From Ottelia alismoides (Eukaryota > Streptophyta > Magnoliopsida > Alismatales > Hydrocharitaceae): 64,000 nt of DNA. The stretch covers positions 1-64,000 of the forward strand of contig JAZKJV010009633.1 of the NCBI GenBank assembly GCA_037367405.1. The letters run 5' to 3'. Below the pieces are notes generated by a model, which saw nothing but the letters and a program-made list of their open reading frames with translations, searched no databases and was not told the DNA's origin. Position 1 is the first letter of the stretch, and the number at the start of each line of letters is the position of its first letter. Of this stretch, positions 1 to 11,563 are shown piece after piece. The translations under genes were made by a program, and so were the position numbers.

Positions 1-250
1 TAAGTGCCTTGCGGTTCTTTTCTAGAACCTCGAGAAGACGAGATTCCTGATCCGAATTCAGCCTGCTGCTGATGATGACCGGATACATTTGTTCTCCACC
101 CTCAAGGAAAGCATACTTCAGGCCTGCAGGAAGTGGCTTGAGTTCTGATTTTGACTTGTCCAACTTGTCGGTCACTTTAGATACTATGCTGGTGGTGGGA
201 TGTACTTCTTTGAGGGGGCCACCATCCTCATCATTCTGCTGAGATCCTAA
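1..250 (-). pseudogene. Start of reverse transcriptase domain of element A (partial)
   Basis: The minus-strand translation holds LKYAFLEGGEQMYPVIISS followed by LEVLEKNRKAL. This is the conserved segment just before the RT core in Athila/Tat polyproteins (LKYAFLG..ETYPVIIS..L...LL.VL..H..AIG in relatives). The frame differs by one shift from that of the protease upstream (near 275-300), so the polyprotein is interrupted. The RT catalytic YVDD box, RNase H and integrase would lie outside the window. Confidence 0.8.
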
Positions 251-272
251 TGAGGTGCCAAACGGTTCTGCG

Positions 273-1125
273 CTAGGTTGATCGTGTTCGGTCCTGGAGT
301 GAGTGATCAAAGAGATGCGCCTGCATCTGAGAATCTGTCTCCCAAGAATCATCAGAGCATAGGGTAACTGTGCTTTCCAAGTCCTCCTCAAGAGTGAGGA
401 TTTCTCGGGTCCATGAATCGTTCAATGACAAGAATGAATATCTGATTTCAGCAATAAAGTTACAATCTGCTTTGGATGCTGCATGGCTCTCATCAGTCGT
501 GGCGTTCGGCTCTCTGCTCATGTTTATAGTGATTTGCTTGGCGTTCGAGCTAAAAGTAATCTTGCCAGACCCGTAATCAACCACGACACCTGAAGTACAT
601 ATAAATGGTCGGCCAAGGATGATAGGGGTCTGGAGCAGAGGTGCTGGTGAGTCCATATCAAGGACTACAAAATCAGCCGGGTATTGCATCTCCTGCACTT
701 TAACTACAACGTCTTCCAAAAGACCCCGGGGCCGCTTGATGGATCGATCAGCGAACTGAAGGATCATTCGTGTCTGCTTGAGCGGACCTAGCCCAAATTC
801 TTGCATTATTGATGATGGCAAAAGGTTGATGGAAGACCCACTGTCGAGGAGAGTGTGCTCGAAGACCTGATCAAAAATCTCACAACTGATAAGAGGTGCT
901 CCTGTGTCTTGCTTCTTTTGTGGAGGTTGCTGATGGCTGCCACACTGGCATGGATAGCACGTGCTTTTCTACATCCCTGCATCTGCTTTCCTGTGCTGGG
1001 CGACGCTTGTTGGTACATGCCTCCTTTAGTCCTTTCTTCACAGCTGGCATATACTCCACGGCCTTCAACAAGGGCATCTCAACAGTCAACTTGTCTAGTA
1101 TTTCCACAACTCTTGGATCAGACAA
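273..1125 (-). pseudogene. Retropepsin-like aspartic protease region of element A
   Basis: This would be the protease that cleaves the gag-pol polyprotein. In the minus-strand frame the active-site motif reads LLDSGSSINLLPSS, with the D-S-G triplet at 845-837. It is followed by the family-typical segments TRMILQFADRSIKRPRG, FVVLDMDS and PIILGRPF, and then a flap/C-terminal beta region. The DSG form replaces the DLGAS more usual in plant Athila elements; both keep the catalytic Asp. The stretch 1125-880 (KLTVEMPLLKAVEYMPAVKKGLKEA) matches the gag-protease linker. The reading frame is open from about 910 to 273, then stops and shifts before RT. The whole stretch is therefore a fragment of a broken polyprotein. 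Confidence 0.85.
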
Positions 1126-1227
1126 TGTCTTTTTTCGTTTGCAATTTTTTTGGATTTTTCTATTGCATGAGGAAAAGGAATATGTACATCTCTAGTAGGA
1201 AAAATAGAGTTCTTATTTACATCAAAA

Positions 1228-3642
1228 TCATCGCCATAGGATGTTGTACATCCGGACTACAAAAAGGAGTACAAACTGTATTCTTGACATGCGGGTGCTG
1301 CAAGGCAAGCAAAAAGTGTAGCGTCTGCTCCATCGGCTGGCGAGTGGTCGGCTGCTACTGGCGGCTCCTCCAATGCTGGCGCGGCTTCGCTTCGGCTGCA
1401 AACTTCTTTTTGTTGTTTTGGATTTGCTGATTTTTTGTATTTTTAGCTGGGGATGCTGGAAATGCACGGCGGCTGGAATGGCTTCTCCTTCGTCTTCCTC
1501 CTCACCCGCCCCTGTAGCTGGCGCGGCTGATGCGGAAGATGACGATCCACCTGTTTCTTTATTCACCCCATTCTTGGTGGCAGGCGGAGGCAAGGCCCTA
1601 CCGCTCCTGAGAGTAACAACATTAGAATAAACAGTAATATCATTGTCAGACACGGACAGGACATCACATTCTACCTGCTCTTTCTTTTTGAGGTTATTGG
1701 GGTTGGCCTCGACTGAGCTGGAATGGTAGTTCTAGTGGCGGTCAGGTCGTCAAGCCTCTTGGTCATTTCCGCCAGCCCTTTGACAAGTTGGGCCAGACAA
1801 TCCATTGGTAGGGTTCACAGGGGTACCTCGGTGGGTTCAGCGTGCAGACCACGCTGTTGTTGCATGGATGGGTGCGGAGGTTGTTGCTGGTGGTGCTGGG
1901 GTGGTGCAGGAAGTTGAAGTTGCTGATAAGAGGAGGGAGGATACTGTTGATACTGCTGAGGTGGGGCAGCCACATACTGATGAAACAGGCTGTGGATGGC
2001 GGTATTGCGGCTACTGGTGTGGCAGATTCTGCCTCCATTGATTTGCATACTGGGGAGGCTGATGATACTGTCGATGAGGCTGAGAGGACTGTCCAAAACG
2101 ACCACCTTGAGGTTGGTGGTATTGCCGGTTGGCAAGTGGCTGACCTTGGGGTTGTCCATAGGACGGGTTGGCTGTGCATCGTTGGTCCATACCCCGTTCA
2201 CTTCCTGAATCAGGGGTGGTGGTGGGAAAACTGGATCAGGTCCTGAAAGAAACTCTGGTTGGTACACAACCATCTGCTGCTGCGGCTGGCCCTGGTCGGG
2301 CGCCTGCACGTAGTACACGTGCTGGACTGCAGGTGGCTGCTGGCTCGGCTGAGGCTGATGTTGCGGTTGCTGCTCGTCCTTCTTCTCAGCTGGAGCTTCT
2401 GATGGTGTCGCCGACTGATTAGAGTTGATGGTGCCCACCAATAGTTCAAGGTCCTTGCTGATCTGATCAAGCTTGTCTAAATTCTGAGTCCTCTTCTCGA
2501 GCACCGCGAGTTTCTCAAGATCCTATGATCGCTTCTCAATGATATCTACTTTAGAGGAGATGACCCCCGATGATACTGAGGTTGGAAATCTCATCTCTCT
2601 CTGCTCTTTAGATGGTGCCATGTGTACTTGTTTCTGGAGGATCTGGGGCTGTTTCTGATATGCCTTGGATGAAGAGAGGGCGGCCTCTCCTTCGGCCATT
2701 TCTCGAATATCTGCCAGACTACGTCTTCATCCTTGTTAAAGTACGAACCCCCACTTGCTGCAGTCAACGAGCCTTTGGCTTTCGATGTTCAGTCCCCCAA
2801 AGAAGTGCTGTACCAAGCTGGTCTTCGGAATCTCATGATGGGGACACTTCTCCTGCAGATTGATGAATCTCTCTCATGCTTCGTGTACTGACTCATGGGC
2901 CCTTGGGAGAAATTACTGATTCGGGCTCGCATCTGGTTGAGCCGACCGAGAGGGTAGTACTTATGCAGAAAAGCTGACTTCAGCTCCTCCCAGGTCGTCA
3001 CAACCTTCCCCAGATGGGTTGACCCAATAGAGGGCCTTGTCTTGTAAGCTGAAGGGGAACGCCAGCATTTTGACAATGTCCAAAGGGACATTGGGATAAT
3101 GAGTGGTGCGGCAAATGCGTGAGAATTGCTGCAGGTGAATGTACGACTCTTCACTGGTGTTTCTATGAATGCTGGAAGTAGAGCAATGAACTGGGGCTTC
3201 AGCTCAAAGTGAGCGTGTACCGGTGGAATGAGGATCCACTCGGTCATCTGGCTGTCTCCCGGATTGTATGTCTCTTTAAGTGTAGGCTTGGGTGGTGGTG
3301 GGAATTCTTGGTCGTCATTGTTAGGTCCACCACCACCTCCACCTCCTCCTCCTCTGCCTCCTCCTCCTCCTCCCTCGCTCGGTTCATCACATCGTTCAAC
3401 ATATCCTGAAATGCTGTCTGCGCGAGGGCCTGCTCGGTCAGCTGCTGTTGGATGGCCTGGATAGACGCCAGCAGTTGTGCATTGACTTGATTCTGGTCTG
3501 GCATCTGTCCTTCTGGTTGGGGTGGCTGCTGACCCTTGCCTTTTCTTGGGGAGCCATATCGGGGTCTGAGTCGGACGAAATGAACTCCGGAGTAGTCTCC
3601 AGGGCTTGCTCTGTCCTCTATCTGCAAAATGAGATAGTCCAA
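1228..3642 (-). pseudogene. Broken gag of element A
   Basis: Gag would form the virus-like particle that packages the retrotransposon RNA. The order of recognisable pieces on the minus strand is: an N-terminal Q-rich and acidic segment (3642-3244); HAHFELKPQFIALLPAF (about 3215-3160); the gag core with TTWEELKSAFLHKYYPLGR and NQMRARISNFSQGP (about 3000-2890); a coiled-coil and Q/P-rich C-terminal part (2504-1815); and VTLRSGRALPPP with a basic tail (1653-1228). The core matches the Retrotrans_gag family (PF03732). The pieces lie in different frames, with several frameshifts and stops, so no gag protein is made. No zinc knuckle is visible. The true start codon cannot be fixed. Confidence 0.85.
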
Positions 3643-5290
3643 ATCAGATCACTTGCAATTTTGTTCAGCTGTCATGATGAAGCTGGAATTCAGGTCAACC
3701 TCAGCATGTTGTGAACGGAAAAAGGATGTAGACTGTAATCGACTCCCATTCACAACGGCGAAAGCGGGACAAAAGTGATCCCAGTTTATTGGGTGGTCAA
3801 GAGAAAGGTAGAAAACGAGGAGTCCTGGAGATCAATCCGCAAAGTCCGGATCGGGTTCTCAGGAATCATCTCGAATTTATTGGCGGAGTTGAGTTCATGG
3901 AATCGATGCGGGTGTCGGCAGGTCCCGACGGAAACCATCCATGGATCAACTTCGCGAAGCACAAAAGCGGGTTGGATGTTGGAAGAAGGATACGATGGTC
4001 AACGAGGAATAAAAGGAGTGCAAATCAGTAGAAAGGCTCGGCTGAGCGGGTGGTCAAAGGAGAATGACATAACAAAATTTGCGCAAAGGCCGGGACTCGA
4101 TCTTTGAACCTTAATCTAGATCCATACAAACGCAATACAAAATTGGGTTCACCAACTCACGCCATGTGAAGCCTGTGAAGGTTCGGCTATTTATTATCTT
4201 TTCATTTTTAGAGTTGTGATTTCAGGCAAATTAGTCCTTAGTACGCTACCCTATAGGAGAGAGAGTACTGCTAGAAGAGTATCCCGTACTTGTCCTCCTC
4301 CTGTGTAACCTGTAGTCTGTACTTTTTGAGGTCCTTGTATCCCTTCCTGGATCCCTACTCAGCCAAAGAAATATAGAGAGGAAGCCGATAGGCAAAACCG
4401 CTACTTCGGTTCTTGCTCGCAACGGAATCACCCGTGAGCGTACAAGAACCTACTCGGATGCAGGACAATGAGACAGACACCCCCGTGAAGGCGTGGCCTA
4501 TGCTCAATACTTCGGACAGGGTTGATGCTCTACACAGCAGAGAGTCATCATTGGTGACCAAGTCCTACTCGCCTACGTATGATAGAAGCGCCATTACTTC
4601 GGAAATCCAGGCGATACACAAGGCAGTTGCAGACTGGGTTTTTGGCTTTAATCCTTATGGGGTTGCACTCGCTCAAGGGAGTAGGGTTTTGGTCCCCCTC
4701 CTAGGTACCTGAAAACAATGAGGGCTTTATGAACCCGGTACAATGATAGTCCATTACAGATTTTTAGTAAGGTCAAAGTTTATTTAGCAGTCCCCTTGTT
4801 TTAATTTTTTGGGTTTTCACTTTTTTTGAGTCTGTTTTCATACCAGCGCCTAACGTTTTTGTAGATTCTCATTTAAGTCCTAGGTGCTCAAAATCAGAGG
4901 GAGATAGCGGAAAAGCCGTGCAAGTGGTTCCATGATGGAAATCTCACCATTGAACCGAATTATGCATGCTGAGTTAGAAGAATTACAGTGCATCCCAGCT
5001 CTCTTTATGTGGTATGCAGAACAGAATTTTTAAACCTATCTACATGTCGGTATGCAAGGCACAAAATTGCCCTAAACATTAGCTGCTATTAGTGTGAAGA
5101 ACCATAAGTCGCTTATTCGTCTTTAGCCTAAAAAGTCCGGTCTTGGATCACCCCTCCTCTACTCAACACACTTGAGTTAGGAGATAGCGCTTTGTGGGGC
5201 TCGCTGTGGCACAAGGGCTAAGAGACAAATGAACGACTTGTTTAAGTTTGACTAGATCCATACGAGTCAAGCAACCGAGTCAAGCAACCT

Positions 5291-5366
5291 ATATCTAGGA
5301 ACATGCATTCTTATTAATGTTTGGACCTATATATAGGAACATGCATTCTTATTAATGTTTGGACCT
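5291..5366. repeat. Two tandem copies of a ~38-bp unit in the element A leader
   Basis: The segment AGGAACATGCATTC...GGACCTA appears twice with a period of 38 bp. Element C has a single copy at the equivalent place, so this is a local duplication in element A. Confidence 0.85.
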
Positions 5367-5490
5367 AGCTACCGAGTCAAGCAACCTATATCTAGGGGCT
5401 CCAAGCACACAAAACAAAGTAGAATAAAGGCGGAAAGCTCAAAACTTCGGGAAACAAAGAAAAGAAAGCGATGGAAAACTTGAAAAACTG

Positions 5491-5535
5491 CGATGAGGCC
5501 CCCAGGTGAACAATCACCCGGGCATTGGACCTCAT
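5491..5535 (-). promoter_or_regulatory. Leader foldback of element A (possible RNA packaging/dimer structure)
   Basis: The outer arms CGATGAGG (5491-5498) and CCTCATTG (5530-5537) enclose inner arms CCCAGGTGA (5501-5509) and TCACCCGGG (5514-5522). A foldback at the same leader position occurs in elements B, C and D with different sequence but preserved pairing. The function is inferred. Confidence 0.5.
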
Positions 5536-5760
5536 TGTGAAGAGTAGAGTCCTATTAATTACATGCCAAAATATCTCTCTCTCACCATAAATTACACAAA
5601 ATAATCCTAATCGCTTGAAGCATATCTAATTCCCATCTCCTTGCATCCTTGGTGCTCTCTCTAGTTGGTCATGAAGTGAAGACCAACCTCCTCCAAGCTC
5701 GGCTGCCTTGGCTTCCTAAGAAACCATCCTCGTGTGACGGGCCCTCGCAACAAAGTCACA

Positions 5761-6052
5761 AAGAGATTGAATTAGTATAAGCTTAATCAATAAAATAAAG
5801 CAGATAAGAATTAATCACAATAAATAAATAAATCAATAAAGCATGGTGATCAATTGCAAAAGAATCATCTGCTCACAAAATCAATGATAAATCAATTTCT
5901 AGACAAAAGAGATTGAATTAGTATAAGCTTAATCAATAAAATAAAGCAGATAGGAATTAATCACAATAAATAAATAAATCAATAAAGCATGGTGATCAAT
6001 TGCAAAAGAATCATCTGCTCACAAAATCAATGATAAATCAATTTCTAGACAA
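5761..6052. repeat. 146-bp tandem duplication beside the PBS of element A
   Basis: The AT-rich unit beginning AAGAGATTGAATTAG is repeated almost identically at 5761 and 5907, a period of 146 bp. The only clear change within the first part is AAGAATT versus AGGAATT. The near-identity indicates a recent duplication. Confidence 0.9.
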
Positions 6053-6085
6053 GAATGACAAAATACAATAGGCTACGCTCATTGC

Positions 6086-6103
6086 TCCCCGGCAACGGCG
6101 CCA
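6086..6103 (-). other. Primer binding site of element A (tRNA-Asp type)
   Basis: The minus strand reads TGGCGCCGTTGCCGGGGA, two bases inside the LTR end. This is the complement of the 3' end of plant tRNA-Asp and is the PBS known from Athila/Calypso-group elements. It is a perfect copy of that consensus, unlike those of elements B and C. Confidence 0.9.
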
Positions 6104-8774
6104 TCTGATAAACCCAGATGATTAAGCAGTCTTGTGTTCCACACAAGGCGTGAACACAGTCGAAGTGTTAACCACTCAAAATCCGAGGTTAATCAGCAAT
6201 TAACCCACATGAAAGAATAAATTAATTAAGTCCCAAAATTTGTGAATTAACATTTAACTCTACCACAAAATGCATAGTGAATAAGCATGTAGAGGTCGAA
6301 CCACAGAGAGCAATACAAAAACGAAGCAGCCTATGATGTTCATATACAACAGAGTCATCCTTGTATGAATCCTATTTTTGTGGGTTTTTCCTTTTTTTTC
6401 TTTTTTATATATTTTTTTATTAATATATATATTGTTTAATATTGTATATATATATATAATTTATAGAATATAGATATATAAAGATATACACCCATAAAGG
6501 GTATGCATAGAGAATACAATACATATATATAGATAGATTATATATATTATATATTTTTTGTATATATATTTTTAGTTTTATATTTTGATTTTTTTAATTT
6601 TCAGATTTTTATACATATATATATATAATTTTCTTTTTCAATATTGGAATGTATATACAATGTAGTGAAAGGGGTGATATAATATTTATAAAAATCTATA
6701 AAAATGCTCAAAAATGCAGAAATAAACTATTTTTGGTCTTTTTATAAATTTTTACTGTTTTTGTGATTTTTTAGGTATTTTTCAGAGTCTTTTTGGTATT
6801 TTTAAAGGGAAAATAAAGGAAAACAGGGACTTAAACTACTTGACAGAATTGAAATGAGGTCTAAAAAAAGAAAATGACATCTAAAAATCCTCAATTCAAT
6901 TTTAAATTATAGATAATAACAGAAGGAAACTAAAGAAACTTAATTTGTATTTTTAGGATTTTTCTGGGATTTTTTAGATTTTTCTGAAGTTTTTAAGGGT
7001 TTTCTTATTTTTAGGGTTTTTGTTTTGAGTTTTTAGTGATTTTTGGACTGACACTAAAGTATGATAAAATAGACAATAGGTAATTTTTTTGGAATTTTTC
7101 GAGGTGATTTATTATTTTTTTGGTATTTTCTAAGCTAGACAGTAGATAAAATGCATGTTTTTGATTTTTAATAAATGCAAAAATGCAATGAAAATAAAAA
7201 CTAAAAATATGACGTGCAAGAGCAAGCTAACAGGAGCTTATATTAATTTTTGTAGAATTTTTCAAGTTAATATGATACATGAAATAAATAGAACAAGTAA
7301 GCACAAATATATGGCCTGGCAGGGGCATTTCTGCAAATAAAAATGAAGACAGGGGCTGTAGTGCAAAAACACCAAAAATATTACACTTGGTCTGCAATTT
7401 TAAGGGCTAAAATGAAATACAAAACTCGCCAGGGACCCCCGCGCAAAATAACCATCACGTGGAACTACACGTGATCCGCACCCACAGGGACCAAAAAGTA
7501 ATTTCGGAAAGTTCAAGGTCCTTAACACAAATTTTCACGAAAATATTACACTTAAAATTTTATTTTATGGACTAAAGAAAAATATACAAACGTACAGGGG
7601 GTCTTGTGCAATTTAGCCACCTCACGTGGGACGGCACGTGAGGTGACGTGGAATGGACCTCGAGGTAATATCATAAAGGTACAGGGAGGTTCATGCAAAA
7701 TTTCCACATTAAAAAGAACTTCGACTTTTATTTACAGGGTTAAACAATAAGTACAAAAAGGCTGGGGTGAAGGTCTGCAATTTACCCCTAAGCGTGCGCT
7801 GGTGGACGGCGATGATCATTTCACTTGGACACGCGTCGCGCATCCAACGGCTGGTACCGGTTCGTAGATGAAGGCTGAGATTAGATCAGCCTCGCTGATC
7901 GGACGGTGAGGGCTGGGCATCATGCGACGGTTCTCATTCAATCTGGGGCGCTCCTCCTGATTGGACGGAGACGAAGGGGTCTGGAGGAACAAGGGAAGAA
8001 CTCGCTCCAGGCGAGCTTCGATCATGGAGCATGGGCTCCTTCGGCCTTCTCCCTCGCGTCTGAGGTGTTCTGGTCGTAGCTGGAGGCGTCCCGCATCTGC
8101 CGGTGGTCTTCGCATGGCTCCTGGAGGTCCAAGGAGGTCAGACGAGGTCGATGAAGGTCGGGGCCTCCAGGAGCCTCTTCCTGGATCCAAACGAGTCCCA
8201 AGGGACTCGGTGCTCTGCGATACCTGCACAGGAAGAACCGGGGGAATGAGGGCTATCTCCTCGACCCCGGGTATTGAAGCTTTGCTGGAAGATGAGGTGA
8301 GGCGGAGGAGCTCCGGCGATAGGCGGCGGTGGAGCTCCGATTCGCAAGGACTGGGGGTCCTTGGTTGAACAAAAGTGATCGATAGATGGAGAATGCGATG
8401 GGGAACGAGGTGAGGTGTATATGGAGGTCGGAAGCAGTGGGTATCACGGTGAAGAAGTCACCGGAGCAGAGCTCCGACGAACTTCGATTTGACGATTTCA
8501 CGCTACACTACTAAACTAGGAACAAAACTAAGCACGGGAATGGAAATCTGGAATTAAAATCTACCTAAAAAGCAAGAAAGGACAGCTCTTATACCTGGGT
8601 GCCACCAGGGAGCAGGACGGATGTCAGAGCTCCGCCGCGACAAAATTGATCCCTCCTCCAGCCGCGTCGCGTTGCTGAAATGCTCCCCCTGTCACGAGGA
8701 ACCTTCCAGGGACTGAATCGAGGCTTTTGGATGGATGAAAATTGGCCAAATTTGTGGAGGAGGTCGAGGGTTCT

Positions 8775-8782
8775 TATTTATA
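8775..8782 (-). promoter_or_regulatory. TATA box of the element A LTR
   Basis: TATAAATA on the minus strand lies in a GC-rich setting, 205 bp downstream of an inverted W-box pair. The same arrangement is present in elements B and C. Confidence 0.65.
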
Positions 8783-8986
8783 GACAATCCGGGCGCCCTA
8801 CTTGGCCCGCATATTCCGGCGAATGCAATGATCGTTTTCTCGATCCAACAAGCATGTGTGATAGATGGATGATTCCTCTACAGATTCGTGAAGGCGGCGA
8901 GCGAAAAGAAGGGACGAGATGCCCAGGAAAAATGGCGCAAGTTAAGGGGACAACAAGGTTCAGAGGCGCCAGGTCCCGATGGGACA

Positions 8987-9003
8987 GTTGACCAGAGGTC
9001 AAC
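8987..9003 (-). promoter_or_regulatory. Inverted W-box pair in the element A U3
   Basis: GTTGACCAGAGGTCAAC is a perfect 7-bp inverted repeat of GTTGACC. TTGACC is the core W-box bound by WRKY factors. It sits just upstream of the TATA box at a spacing conserved in B and C. Confidence 0.6.
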
Positions 9004-10376
9004 AAAGGCTGGCTCCCCATTGGTCCACATCGGCCGCTAACGGACAAAATAAGGAATTTTATTCGAAAATGATTTATTTAACATAATAAATGATTTTATT
9101 ATTTTTTTGCTTATAAAATAAAAATGTGTATTAATTCATGTAGTATTTATTTATGATTTTTATTTATTTATTTTGATGTATTTTATTGTGGTTTTATTTT
9201 AATAATGTATTTATGCATGTATTTATATGTATTTTGTTTATTTTATTTTTATTTTATTTGTTTTATTTTATTATTTTATTGTCTTATTTTATAAATTTGT
9301 AAGTTATTTTTGTGAGTGTGTGGATATTTTTATTTAATTTTTATGAGTTGATCTTCATATTTAAATAAATAGGTACATATATATGTAGGTATACCTATAG
9401 GTATTTTACCTATATTTTATATATACTTAATTTATTTAATGTGTTTTATTGGTTTTTATTTTGGATTTGTATTTTTGATATATTATGTGTAATATTTACA
9501 ATATTATAAAAATATGAGAGAATAAAATAATTAAAGAATGTTTCCCCTCTTTATTTTTGTATATACTTAATATAGGTATTATGCCTATTATCTTGCATAG
9601 ACTTATTTTATTTTACAAATCCTTTTTAGTTTTATTCTAATTTCAATATGTACATGTATTATATACATTATTTACAAAATTCTAAAAATATAATTTTATA
9701 AAAATAATGGACAATGAATAAATTGAATATTTTAATTAGGCAGATTGCACAATGAAGGTCAAAAACCTAACTTTCACAGATGAACTCCAAAAATTATGAA
9801 ACCAATTTATTAAATAGTTCTTGGAAAGCTATATACTATTAAAGGTGAATTTGGGTGATTTGGAGTTTTTATTTGCAAGATATGGGTTTGTGAAGTTGAG
9901 ATTTTGGCTTTTTATTCTGGGTATAAAATATACACTGAGCATTATTTTTATACAAACTCAATTTTGTATTTTTATTTACATTATTATCTACAACTTTCAT
10001 GTACAAAGTTTCTTTATTTGATGAATGAATAATTATATACAAAATAGGTGTCAAAAAATACATAAATAAATGAATAAATAAATGAGGTATTTATTGTACT
10101 GTTGGCCCTTATCTCCCCCTACTTTATTCCTTGTCGACCAATTCCATGCTGGTCTTGGGCTCGGGGTTCGGGTCATAAAATATTTGCAATATTTTATTCC
10201 TTTTTCTTTTCTTCTCTTTATTCTATATTTTTTGGCATTAAGAACCTTATTCTATGTACAATGAATGCAACAAACAATGAATGCTTTTATGGACAAATTA
10301 ATGCTATTTACATGCATTTGCTGGGGTTTTTAAGGCCAAAATGATAGAATAAAGGTGATGAAATGGAGATTCATCA

Positions 10377-10396
10377 GCTCCCCCTTAGGGGCAGCC
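10377..10396. mobile_element. Right-arm remnant of a hairpin MITE split by element A
   Basis: GCTCCCCCTTAGGGGCAGCC matches the right terminal arm of the hairpin family in the adjacent array (GCTCCCCC...GGGGCAGCCCC). The rest of this copy should lie beyond the left edge of the window, on the other side of element A. Confidence 0.7.
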
Positions 10397-10400
10397 ACAT

Positions 10401-10434
10401 CACACACACACATGTGCGCGCACACACACACACA
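10401..10434. repeat. (CA)n microsatellite with central GTGCGCGC
   Basis: A short alternating purine-pyrimidine run, CACACACACA...TGTGCGCGCACACACA, lies between the hairpin remnant and the next hairpin. Confidence 0.9.
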
Positions 10435-10435
10435 T

Positions 10436-10821
10436 GGGTTAAATGGGGCTGTCCCTTTGGGGGGAGCTAACTTGGCTCCCCCCGTCCCATTTCGTCCGGT
10501 TTTTTTATTTTTTTGAAAATTTCTTCCGTGGAACTTCATCACTATTTCCCTATATATGTCATTAAAATTTCGTGCGAAACAGAGACTCCTACGGCCTCCA
10601 TTCAGTCAGATATTTTTTAATGTTAACAGAATTGCTAAAAATGACCCCATCTGGATGGAGGACGTAGCAGTCTCTGTTTCGCACGAAATTTTAATGGCAT
10701 AATATAGGGATATATTAATAAAAATCCATGGAAGAAAATTTCAAAAAAAAATAAAAAATCAGGCTGAATGGGTTGGAGGGAACTAAGTTAGCTCCCCCCA
10801 TGGGGGCATCCCATTTTACCC
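10436..10821. mobile_element. Hairpin MITE 1
   Basis: Termini are GGGTTAAATGGGGC and CATTTTACCC. The arms fold along nearly the whole length. The inner stem is GAGACTCCTACGGCCTCCAT and its complement, flanking a short AT-rich loop. The subterminal palindrome is of the GGGAGCTAACTTGGCTCCC type. An ORF overlapping its left end is incidental. Confidence 0.9.
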
Positions 10822-10830
10822 TATATATAT

Positions 10831-11192
10831 GGGTTAAATGAGGCTACTCCCACCTTTATTTTTCCTAATTTTTTATTTTTTTAAAAAATAAAAATATATA
10901 TATTCATCATTATATCCCTCTAATATGTCATTCCAATTTTGTTAGAAACAGAGACTCCTTTGCCCTCCATCTGGAGGGGGTCATTTTCAGCAATTCTGAG
11001 ACCATTAAAATTTGTTAGTCTTGATGGAGGGGATAGAAGTCTCGAATTAAGTCGAATTTTTAATGACACCATTGTGACATATTGTGATCGAAATTCCAAT
11101 ATGTTTCATTTCAGAAAAATAAAAAAAATACAGGGGAAAAAGGGTGAAAGCATGTAAGTTAGCTATAATTAGGGAGTATACTCCTTTTTCCC
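10831..11192. mobile_element. Hairpin MITE 2 (divergent subfamily)
   Basis: It begins GGGTTAAATGAGGCTACTCC and ends CTTTTTCCC. The left arm keeps the family core (GTCATTCCAATTTTGTTAGAAACAGAGACTCC-like), but the right arm has drifted (ATGACACCATTGTGACATAT...), so the stem is poor. Its closest relative here is unit 14. Confidence 0.75.
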
Positions 11193-11202
11193 TATATATA
11201 TA

Positions 11203-11563
11203 GGGTTAAATGGGGCTGCCCCCTGGGGGGAGCTAACTTGGCTCTCCCCACGCTATTTCGCCTAATTTTTTTTTGAAAATTTCTTCCGTGAATATTCATC
11301 ACTATATCTCTATATTATGCTATTAAAATTTCGTGTAAAACAGAGACTCTTACGGCCTTCATCCAGATAGTCATTTTTTAACAGTAACAGAATTGCTAAA
11401 AACAACCCTTTTAGATGGAGGCCGTAGGAGTCTCTATTTCACGCGAAATTTGAATGACATAATATAGGGATATATTGATGAAAATCAACGGAAGAAATCT
11501 TGAAAAAAATAAAAAAGGGGGCGAAATGGCGCGGGGGGAGCCAAGTTAGCTCCCCCCAGGGGG
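11203..11563. mobile_element. Hairpin MITE 3, fused to unit 4
   Basis: It begins GGGTTAAATGGGGCTGCC with the GGGGAGCTAACTTGGCTC subterminal palindrome. The right terminus is cut short at CCCCAGGGGG, where unit 4 begins without a TA spacer. Confidence 0.85.

Larger units (their letters stand above)
3643..6085 (-). other. 5' leader of element A
   Basis: This is 2.4 kb between PBS and gag with no credible ORF. It holds two tandem duplications (5291-5366 and 5761-6052) and a foldback at 5491-5535 shared with elements B, C and D. The stretch around 5290-5400 (ATCTAGGAACAT..., TCTAGGGGCTC) is recognisably similar to the leader of element C near 47755-47845, which supports common descent of the autonomous-type and gag-only elements. 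Confidence 0.7.
1..10376 (-). mobile_element. Element A: Athila/Tat-type Ty3/gypsy LTR retrotransposon, 5' part (runs off the left edge)
   Basis: Read on the minus strand, the order is 5' LTR (10376-6106), PBS (6103-6086), a 2.4-kb leader, gag, aspartic protease, and the first codons of the reverse transcriptase domain at the window edge. This is the order of an autonomous non-chromovirus Ty3/gypsy element. gag has several frameshifts and the protease-RT junction is also shifted, so this copy is dead. The outer LTR end abuts the right arm of a hairpin MITE (10377-10396), so the element inserted into the hairpin array. The expected target duplication is GCTCC (10377-10381); its partner lies outside the window. 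Lineage assignment rests on protein motifs and the PBS, not on a phylogeny. Confidence 0.9.
6106..10376 (-). repeat. 5' LTR of element A (4271 bp)
   Basis: The minus strand begins TGATGAATC at 10376 and ends TATCA at 6106, just before the PBS. The U3 is AT-rich. A GC-rich block (about 7790-8950) follows the TATA box, and an AT-rich tail with repeated AAATTTTT-type runs leads to the LTR end. ORFs inside (for example 7816-8229 minus and 7961-8368 plus) lie in the GC-rich block on both strands and are not taken as genes. It is about 1 kb longer than the LTRs of B, C and D. Confidence 0.85.

Noticed and set aside
1805..2246. Plus-strand ORFs over the gag region of element A
   Set aside because: Shadows of the Q-rich minus-strand gag sequence.
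7155..7340. Small ORF in the element A LTR
   Set aside because: Low-complexity K/N-rich translation of AT-rich U5-side sequence, with no conservation in the LTRs of B, C or D.
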